Shown here: positions 57,113 through 64,000 of the stretch, in pieces
Position numbering within the stretch: the stretch's first letter is position 1
Layout: each line of letters begins with the position of its first letter
Source: Haliotis asinina
Lineage: Eukaryota; Mollusca; Gastropoda; Lepetellida; Haliotidae
Direction: 5' to 3'
Length of the DNA stretch: 64,000 bases
NCBI RefSeq assembly: GCF_037392515.1
Contig: NC_090288.1
Location: 11,166,969 to 11,230,968 of the forward strand
Position numbers and translations under genes: made by a program
The notes under the pieces: generated by a model
Databases searched by the model: none
What the model saw: only the letters and a program-made list of their open reading frames with translations
Told to the model about the DNA's origin: nothing

Positions 57113-58315
57113 CTAGTTTTCCCTTTCTACTGCGATTTCGCGTTGCCAGTAACCATCTTCAATTGTTTTAACGTGTTTACAACATTCCGACCATTCTTTT
57201 GCACCGATGGCAGACATCCTTTCATTTATGGCAACTCTTAAGGAACTTTTTGTGAACTGCAAGTTTTGTGAAGCGACATAATTTTTCACGTTTGCCCAAA
57301 TTAACTCAATCGGGTTTAATTCTGCGTGGTATGGAGGGAGACGTAGTACATCATGACCATGTTGCTTCAACATCGTGTCTACTCTGTAGACAGGGCCCGA
57401 TTTGTTGGATTTTGCAAGAAACAATAGTTCGGCTTTAAGCATTTTCTCATCAAATGAGATACTGTGCCTTTGTAGCCACACTTTTATGTCATCTTTTCTA
57501 TTGGCGGTTGTCGGACATTTGTCCACTTGCTTGCTATGATATGGTGCATTATCCATAACGATGACAGAGTGCAGTGGAAGGTTTTGGATCAACTTTTCAT
57601 GGAGCCATTTGGAAAAATTATCAAAGTTCATCTCGTCACGATAGTCTGCTGATTTGAGTTTGGAATAAAAAGCAAGCAAAACATTTGGAACCAAACCGTT
57701 TTTACCCCCTACATGAACCACAATAAGCCGAGGTCAGGTGCCAGACGGAGGTTGAACCCCATTTATTACGACTTCACACTCAAGTTGCCAACACTTTGGG
57801 ACAATGTGGTGTACATGCAACCATGTTTCATGGATAAAGATGAGTGTTCGATTTTCTTCTCTGTATTTCTTTATTGCACGCAAGTATTGCAAACGCTTGG
57901 AAACAATGTCTTTATGTTCCATTAAAAGTTTACGGTTTGACTGCGTTTTTCGCCACCTAAACCCCATGTCTTTGAGATTTTTTCGAAAACTTTCCTTAGA
58001 ACCCTTGTAGTTCAACTCAGTCTGGCACTTTGCCATGTCACACATCGTATCCAGAGTGGGTAGTTGTTTTTTTACGCCATATAAACTTTGTACAAATTGA
58101 CGGACTGCACACCGGTCGAAATCATCAAGTTGGTACCTGCAAGTTTTGGGTTTGCGCAACTTGGTGGGACTGATAAATGTAGGTCCACTCGCACTCCTAC
58201 CACCTTCTGCCTTAATGCGCTTTGAAGTTGCCGTTGAGTGTCCAGTAGCAAGGCTACTGTGTAAAAGAGAATCTGCTTTGATTGCACAATTTTTTGTCAG
58301 TAAACATGATAACAT
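57113..58315 (-). pseudogene. Tc1/mariner-superfamily DDE transposase, inactivated
   Basis: Read on the minus strand, one frame of about 400 codons runs from 58315 to 57113, broken by a single in-frame TGA at 57736-57734. The N-terminal part holds a helix-rich DNA-binding region (YKGSKESFRKNLKDMGFRWR). The C-terminal part is a DDE_3-type catalytic domain with the second Asp in VIVMDNAPYH and the acidic third position in NPIELIW. At the first catalytic position the usual Asp is His (IHETW, codon CAT where GAT would give Asp). A stop plus the loss of one catalytic residue argues for a dead copy. Terminal inverted repeats were not found. An old domesticated gene is less likely given the stop. 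Confidence 0.85.
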
Positions 58316-58411
58316 TGAATGCGATCTCCCTTGCCTGAGAATGAACTATTTGCCCATGTTTTCCTAACTTGGACATACAACTGAAATTTGTTTAACAGTA
58401 TTGAGACAGGT

Positions 58412-58470
58412 GTAAAACAGTAGCGAGACTGTTGTTACACAGTAGCGAGACAGGTGTTAATCAGTAACGG
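58412..58470. repeat. Short direct repeats near the dead transposase
   Basis: CAGTAGCGAGAC occurs twice, with a related CAGTATTGAGAC before it and CAGTAACGG after it, spaced about 25-35 bp, each followed by a TGTT/TGTA motif. Possible remains of the transposon end. Confidence 0.6.
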
Positions 58471-58479
58471 TGTTGATTT

Positions 58480-59575
58480 CATGTCATGGACGTACGCTTA
58501 TTCATGATTTCATATTTAACTTCAACAGAAAAAGTCTGCCAACACTGTCTGCTTCAGCCTCTGTAGATTACCTCGCAACACACTGTTTTCACAACGTAAT
58601 ACGTTACATAAAATTTACTGCACAGCCACCATTCTGTTTTGTGGTTGTCATCCGTATTATATACTTATTCCAGCCATCGCAGATAATCGCCATTACAGAT
58701 AAAACTTACGATAACGTTGTTATTGTGAACTTGAGATTATGTCATTTAGACGAACTAAGGCATCGATGGCCAGTATCGAGGGTATACGTGGCACGCACGT
58801 GATTTGACCAGCGTGGACTACAAACAGCCGTAAAGACAGATCCATGCATTGCACATTGGTTCTGTTGGCTTAGAGATACTGGTCACGGATTAAGTCCGAT
58901 GCTCGTTCTCACTGTGACCCTTGACAGGTTTAACACTGAGGTAAGTGGTTAGTTTGTAAATTTCCAGTTTTCAATAACACATACCGTTATAAAATATCGG
59001 TAAAACTTTGTCCAGTTTTCCCGTGTTAATATAAAGGTGAAATGAAACATCATGAAACGACTTAAATATATTGATTTTTGTACATCAAAATGACTCGAAA
59101 TGGCTGACACTCTGGTAATTTTACAGACAGGCTGAAATTTGTAGTTATTTCACGAAATGACTGATATCACAATCTGACTGTAACACATATACTCATGGTC
59201 TCGCAACCGAAGATTGTTGTCAACTAACAATTTGACAGTTGCGTGATCTAAGTCATCTCAGTTACAGCATGAAGCTGCAATTCCGGTCACACAAGAATCT
59301 TTACAAACGTTTCCCACCAGGTTCTGAGCATCAGAGTGTATTGGTATAGTATTGCTTCTGCAAACATCCTGCCACGATGTCCTAGACACGTTCTAAAGAG
59401 TTCGGGTCACAATGAATGCGTGGTAGTCTCAGTTATCCGCGTCCGTGTGATGTCGGGACAATGTCGACTTTATCCGGTGGTTTTGTTTTGTTACCTTAAT
59501 TCGCGATGTCAGACAATACAGTCTGTGTAGTCTTTGGGGGAAGGGTGGCTCGGCCAAGATATATCTCTCTTTATG
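58480..59575. other. Intergenic, nothing recognised
   Basis: Short frames only. A GGTAAGTG donor-like site at about 59839, just downstream, could end a non-coding first exon of the sulfotransferase, but this is speculative. Confidence 0.4.
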
Positions 59576-59579
59576 GAAA

Positions 59580-59656
59580 CTGATTCTGATACTCCATGCT
59601 GTGATATTGCAGGCTACTACTAAGAGCGGCATGAAACTAAAGTCACTCACTAGAGA
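59580..59656 (+). mobile_element. SINE-A 3' fragment
   Basis: CTGTGATATTGCAGGCTACT, AAGAGCGGCATGAAACTAAA, GTCACTCACT. Confidence 0.6.
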
Positions 59657-59990
59657 ACCACAGCACGCTTGGAAAATATGCGCAGTGGTCTGAAAGTGAT
59701 CCCTCGAGGCCCTCTAAACTTTATCGCGTGTCATCATGTTCTGACATACAGGCAACTTCCTCGTCAGTAAATCGTTTTCTAAAGCGTGTTGAAGTAGAAA
59801 AATCAATTGTAGATAGAAGCTGTTTTACTGAAAGAGAAGGTAAGTGTGCATGTCTATCCATAATGGTTCATACCGTTGTGCAAATACGCTGATGAGCAGA
59901 GACTGGTTCTCTGAATCAAGCTATGCTGGGTATAGGCCTATTGTTTTAGGTCAATCAACAGCAATACCTTATATAGCTGAACCTGGCTTT

Positions 59991-60010
59991 GGGGGGGGGG
60001 GGGGGGGGGG
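59991..60010. repeat. G20 homopolymer
   Basis: Twenty consecutive G. Prone to sequencing or polymerase error and able to form a quadruplex. Confidence 0.95.
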
Positions 60011-60162
60011 TTACAGAAACCAACAATTGGCTGTCCAAGAAATACATTTTACGTGAAATATGTGTACTCGCTGTACTGTTGTCGTAATAGTGAGGCACAT
60101 CAAAATGATAAGTTACCACTAGGCCTGTTGAAAGCACACTGAATATAACTTACCAAGAAGTA

Positions 60163-60213
60163 AGTTGTGTGTGTGTGTCTGTGTGTGTGTCTGTGTGTGT
60201 GTCTGTTTGTGTA
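60163..60213. repeat. (TG)n microsatellite
   Basis: GTGTGTGTGTCT units, interrupted by TCTG. Confidence 0.93.
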
Positions 60214-60247
60214 TACAACTAACCAGGACCAGATACATTTTGTTAAA

Positions 60248-60357
60248 AGCGCCAGTTCGTTTCGTTATAGGCGTCAGTTCGTTACAAGCGTCAGTTCGTT
60301 ATAAGCGTCAGTTTGCTATAAGCGTCAGTTCGTTATCAGCGTGCTTGTTACAAACGT
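60248..60357. repeat. 17-bp tandem repeat, about six copies
   Basis: GCGTCAGTTCGTTATAA with small variants (TTACAA, TTGCTATAA). Confidence 0.9.
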
Positions 60358-60892
60358 AGTTTACTGTTTGTGAGTTCCAATGCAAGGCGGATGTGCCAGA
60401 AACTACTGCGTGTGTTCAATGCTTAACAACGTCAGCTTTGAACTGTTCTAGAAGTTATATCGAGGCTTTAGGGATGATCAGCATCATTATTGAACAGTGG
60501 CGACGTTTCGGTATAGATACCGTTTTCAAGCATGAGACTTGGACTTCGGTTTCGTTGAAAAACGTTCAAGCCCCCGTCAACAGTTTGTGAATGACTCACT
60601 GGGGATATCTGGACGCTGTGTCGTGGTGGACTATCTGACCTAGTTGTCGGGGAGGGTCCTGATGAGAGGGAAAGAACGTTCACATTTTGCTAATCGGCAT
60701 TAAAGACGCCATCGGTCAGTCCTTACACATGTTTCTTTCCATTTGAGATTCTGAGTTATAACTGGTTCTTGAATAGCATTAGAACTGGCTCCTAATATTT
60801 TACGTTGCAGTGAGAGTTTACCAAAATTTAACCGGGTGGTAAGGCTCCGATAGCGTGGATTATGCTCATGCTATCAGTGATTATGTATTGTG

Positions 60893-61008
60893 TCTAAATA
60901 TTGTGTCACGCCTTCGTCAGAAATATTCCAGCTTTATTGCGTCAGAATGTGAACAATCACTGGCAAGCCGATGGTTGACATAATGAGCATCATTCCAAGC
61001 TGTTGAGG
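60893..61008 (-). mobile_element. SINE-B, diverged
   Basis: TGTGTCACGCCTTCGTCAGA, ATATTCCAGCTTTATTGCGT, GACATAATGAGCATCATTCC. Confidence 0.6.
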
Positions 61009-61082
61009 AAGGAATTATTTCAGTCTTAGGTAATGCATAAATGTATGCAACATGGGTCTCAAACAAAGGTTTGAGATCGTGG

Positions 61083-61242
61083 AGGGGGCGGCACGGTGAC
61101 CTGATGGTTAAGGCGTTCGTTCCTTACAAGGTTCTGGTTCGATTGCACACATGGGTATGTTGTTTTAAGTCTATTTCAGGTATCTCCAACTGTCTTTGTG
61201 CTGGAATACCGCTAAAAACGACATAAAATCAAACTTACTTAC
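61083..61242 (+). mobile_element. SINE-A, diverged
   Basis: GGGGGCGGCACGGTGACCTG, GGTTCGATTGCACACATGGG, GCTGGAATACCGCTAAAAAC, ACTTACTTAC. Upstream of the sulfotransferase. Confidence 0.75.
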
Positions 61243-61368
61243 TGAATATCGTCGGTATATTATGGTTGACAAATCGACAAAACAACTTTAACACTGTAAC
61301 ATATGTTATATCTGGCATTTCACTATCTTAGTAAAGTACAAATTCTAGTACTCTTTTGAGTTGAGTCC

Positions 61369-61462
61369 CATTCGGGATTCGAACCCACACCCTCAGTCTC
61401 AGGCACCTAATCGCCAGCACACAAAGTCAGCCGCCTAACCCGCTCAGCCACCTCGACTTCCA
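61369..61462 (-). mobile_element. tRNA-Leu/Ser-like SINE head or tRNA pseudogene
   Basis: On the minus strand: GAAGTCGAGGTGGCTGAGCG (A-box region), a long variable stretch, then GGGTTCGAATCCCGAATGGG (B box). The head differs from SINE-A. The spacing of A and B boxes is longer, as in Leu/Ser tRNAs or their SINEs. No clear anticodon stem or acceptor pairing, so a functional tRNA is unlikely. Confidence 0.55.
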
Positions 61463-61581
61463 CGAAATGAAAGTCGGACAACTGGTGGTCTAGACCTATG
61501 CGGGATTTGTGTACCCCTCATTAACACTGACTTCATTCACTCAGACGCTGAGTTTATATGTATGTTTATTTCTGTAGAACC

Positions 61582-61744
61582 ATGAGTACACGGGCTGAGG
61601 AAGGGATGAAGGCTGGGTTCAGTCTCCAGCTGGTGATGAAGCAGGGTTTCGTGATGCCCGCCGGCATCCTTCATCACATCACCTCCATGAAGGACCGGAC
61701 CGTCCGAGATGATGATATATTTGTGTGCACGTACCCCAAGTCAG
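61582..61744 (+). CDS. Cytosolic sulfotransferase, first coding exon
   Basis: Start of a SULT-type cytosolic sulfotransferase, which moves sulfate from PAPS to hydroxyl or amine groups of small molecules. An acceptor TTTCTGTAG ends at 61577, only four bases before the ATG at 61582, so the upstream exon is either non-coding or the true start lies further upstream. The exon encodes 54 residues plus one base. It ends in the 5'-phosphosulfate loop FVCTYPKSG, with Lys53 the conserved lysine; the Gly codon is split by the intron. The loop context DDDIFVCTYPKSGTHW is diagnostic of the family. Substrate cannot be told from sequence. Confidence 0.9.
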
Positions 61745-61869
61745 GTGGGCGATCTGAATATGCGTGTCCGTTTGATTCAGTGACATTTGCAGTTAAACCT
61801 GCTTACATGATTATTGCAGTTTGCGCGTGCCCGATCATGCGCGTCGCTGAGTGCAAATTTCCTGAACCT

Positions 61870-62285
61870 CACCTCGCCTCATCGCCTCAACTCACCACAC
61901 CTCAAATCACCTAACGTTAACACACAACGTAGACTGGTTACGCCATGGAACAGCATTTGTATTACCTCACCTCACCTCACCTCACCTCACCTCACCTCAC
62001 CTCACCTCACATCGCTTCACATCACATCACATCGCCTCACATCTCATCACATCGCCTCACCTCGCCTCGCCTCATATCACATCACATCACATTGCCTCAC
62101 CTCACATCACATGACCTATCAACTCTCACCTCGCTTCAGCACACCTCACCTCGCCTCAGCACAGCTGAGTCACCTTACTAACTCATCCCATCCCATCTCC
62201 CTTCCTACCTCAATTCACGTCATCTCACCTCGCATCACCCACTTCGACCTCACCTCACCTTATCTCACCCAACCCCACTACACCC
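61870..62285. repeat. (CACCT)n / (CATCA)n degenerate microsatellite
   Basis: Pure CTCAC units at 61964-62010, then decayed CATCA/CGCCT units for another 270 bp. It fills most of sulfotransferase intron 1 and is pyrimidine/A-only on this strand. Confidence 0.9.
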
Positions 62286-62334
62286 CGTTGCTTTTGCTAG
62301 CCCTGGTTTCTCTGTTGAGCTCGACGATTTACAG

Positions 62335-62470
62335 ATCCAGACTTGAAAGTAGCACAGTAGATCAAGTGTTCGGTCCTGACGCCGACCTCCCGGGTTCGAT
62401 TTTCCACATGGGTTCGTATACAATGAATAAAGTCATTTCGACCCACGCCGTGAAATTGCTTCATTATTGC
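62335..62470 (+). mobile_element. SINE-A-like, strongly diverged
   Basis: GCACAGTAGATCAAGTGTTC, CCCGGGTTCGATTTTCCACA, CACGCCGTGAAATTGCTTCA. In sulfotransferase intron 1. Confidence 0.55.
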
Positions 62471-62543
62471 TTCGTTCACCTGAAACCTCGCTCATTATAT
62501 TATCATTGATTCAATAATATTAATAGACCATTCTTTCAAACAG

Positions 62544-62700
62544 GCACACATTGGGTGTGGGAAATATTGAACATGGTCGTAGCCGGAAAAGCAGAGTATG
62601 CGAAGCACTGGCAGAATTCTGCATTCTACGAGTCGAGGACAGAGGACGACCTTGACACCCTTCCCTCTCCCAGGATCATATTTACCCATCTTACACCTGA
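62544..62700 (+). CDS. Cytosolic sulfotransferase, exon 2
   Basis: The exon lies between TTTCAAACAG and GTGAGT. It completes Gly55 and continues THWVWEILNMVVAG, the helix after the PAPS loop. It reaches IIFTHLTP, whose His103 corresponds to the catalytic base of SULT enzymes. The exon ends two bases into an Asp codon. The residues between (AKHWQNSAFYESRTEDD) would line the variable acceptor-substrate pocket. Confidence 0.93.
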
Positions 62701-63032
62701 GTGAGTTGCCGACCTGTTGAACACATACTAGTTTGTCACGAGAGCTATTTAAATATTATTCTTAATGGGATAAATATATGAAACGTCCACTTACTGCTTT
62801 AGGGATACGTTTTAAGTGAAACTGCCGAGATTATATATGTGATAAGGACTGCTTCTCTGTATACAAACCCAAATATAATCACCCGGAAAACTGATTGTCC
62901 GGTTTAAAGGGGCTATACTGTACCAAAGCTACGCGTTAATGGAGTTCATACATATACTGAGCTCACTATCACTATTCACGCATTTATGAATACATGTTTT
63001 CTTATTAGTACCAATCAATCTATCAATCACTA

Positions 63033-63225
63033 ACGCGAGTTAGAATGACCTTCGGTAACCCATGCTTGAGAGGTGGTAAACGGGATCTTCTGTCATGGTT
63101 GATGGATGTCATCCTATCCCAACTGCGGAGATCGATGCTCATTATGTTAACCACTGGACTGTCTTGTCCAGACTCATATATACACAAGCACAAAAACTCG
63201 TCCTACCACCTACTCACTCACTCGC
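63033..63225 (+). mobile_element. SINE-B abutting a sulfotransferase splice acceptor
   Basis: GTTAGAATGACCTTCGGTAA, CCCATGCTTGAGAGGTGGTA, GATCGATGCTCATTATGTTA, ACTGTCTTGTCCAGACTCAT; the 3' module is replaced or badly decayed, and a tail-like CTACTCACTCACTC ends 28 bp before the exon. Confidence 0.78.
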
Positions 63226-63252
63226 TGCCCATGGCGTTTCTTGCGTTGACAG

Positions 63253-63434
63253 TCTACTACCACAAGACATATGGAACCGGAAGTGCCATGTTGTCAACGT
63301 TCAGAGAAATCCCAAAGATGCCGTGGTGTCCTTTTTTGTTCAACACACCAATCAGAACTGGGTGGACAAGTCACGTGACCCGGCCTTCGTGGGTTCCTGG
63401 GATAATTATGTTGACGCCCACATCAAGGGAAACG
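63253..63434 (+). CDS. Cytosolic sulfotransferase, exon 3 (gene continues past window)
   Basis: The acceptor is GCGTTGACAG and the donor GTAATG follows at 63435. The exon completes Asp107 and encodes 60 codons: LLPQDIWNRKCHVVNVQRNP and then KDAVVSFFVQH. Arg125 and Ser133 are spaced eight residues apart, as in the 3'-phosphate-binding motif of PAPS-dependent enzymes. The exon ends one base into a Gly codon. The remaining C-terminal part, including the GxxGxxK region, is not in the 566 bases left. With about 167 residues here against about 290 for the family, roughly 40 percent is missing beyond the edge. Confidence 0.93.
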
Positions 63435-64000
63435 GTAATGTCAGTCACGTGATATTTACATGGGTATAACAACTACTTTCATTTCGGTTGCATGATGTCT
63501 CAGCATAAACGTCCATTGTGTTCATATTGTAGTAATGTAGTGCTTACTATCATACATATGTAGGATTTCTGCCTCAAATATAATTTGAAGGGGAAAAAAG
63601 GATCTTATCTATCTTTGTTTATAATATCTAAAGAGACAGTTGCGAGAGCACGTGGGGATATATTCGTTACTGACTTTCTTAATTTAAACTGAAAACGAAA
63701 AATCAAGTCAGTCATGTTATAATTAAACACTGATATTGTTTGCTGTCCCATATTTTGTTTCTCACTATATTTAGAACAGAAATTGTCAATTTGTGAATGC
63801 TGTGGACATGAGCAGAAATGAGTAAAACTATCAACAAAAGCAATTTTACCGAGCAGGCTCGCTGGCATCCTTGTATACTCTGCGAAAAAAGAAAGGCAGA
63901 CGTGGTTATTTGATGTATACGCTACGCTTGTTATAATTATCAACTGACCACAATAAATTGTTCAAATTTGTCACAAAACATTTAAACTGACATAGACTCA

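Noticed and set aside
61814-62509. 231-codon plus-strand frame rich in Ser/His/Thr/Pro
   Set aside because: Translation of the (CACCT)n/(CATCA)n tract in sulfotransferase intron 1.

Overview
This window is nuclear DNA from an animal, most likely a marine gastropod of the abalone type (Haliotis). The evidence is short exons with GT-AG introns, introns up to 15 kb, dense tRNA-like SINEs ending in (CTCA)n, many minisatellites, and three animal gene families. The genus is inferred from my memory of the SINE sequence and was not computed. I see no bacterial operon, CRISPR array, rRNA gene or intact tRNA gene.

Three real genes are present, all on the + strand. (1) Positions 1048-4347 hold the last four coding exons of an adhesion-type (class B2) G-protein-coupled receptor: the complete seven-helix domain plus a cytoplasmic tail ending in Thr-His-Leu. 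Its extracellular part and GPS motif lie upstream of the window. (2) Positions 21997-52940 hold a complete four-exon universal stress protein of 154 residues, with introns of about 15.3, 14.6 and 0.6 kb. (3) Positions 61582-63434 hold the first three coding exons of a cytosolic sulfotransferase that continues beyond the window. In all three, codon phase is kept exactly across every junction. They act at the cell surface, in the cytosol as a nucleotide-binding stress protein, and in PAPS-dependent conjugation; nothing suggests a shared pathway.

The rest is mostly repeats. SINE-A has a tRNA-like head with A and B boxes. SINE-B has an unrelated head. SINE-C has a tRNA-like head with a different middle and an (ATCA)n tail. 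All three share a 3' module. DNA transposons include a 235-bp hAT-like non-autonomous element with a perfect 8-bp target duplication (receptor intron), a frameshifted Tc1-like transposase with two matching short elements, a Tc1/mariner-type DDE transposase broken by one in-frame TGA and lacking its first catalytic Asp, and two copies of a foldback MITE. Tandem repeats include 14/15-bp, 29-bp, 30-bp, 32-bp and 77-bp minisatellites and a nearly perfect 284-bp tandem duplication.

Layout: 1-4.3 kb receptor 3' end; 4.3-22 kb intergenic, with SINEs and minisatellites; 22-53 kb stress-protein gene, mostly intron; 53-61.5 kb intergenic, with foldback elements and a dead transposase; 61.5-64 kb sulfotransferase 5' part. 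I found no convincing new multi-gene system. The most interesting material is the modular SINE set and the resolved transposon insertions.
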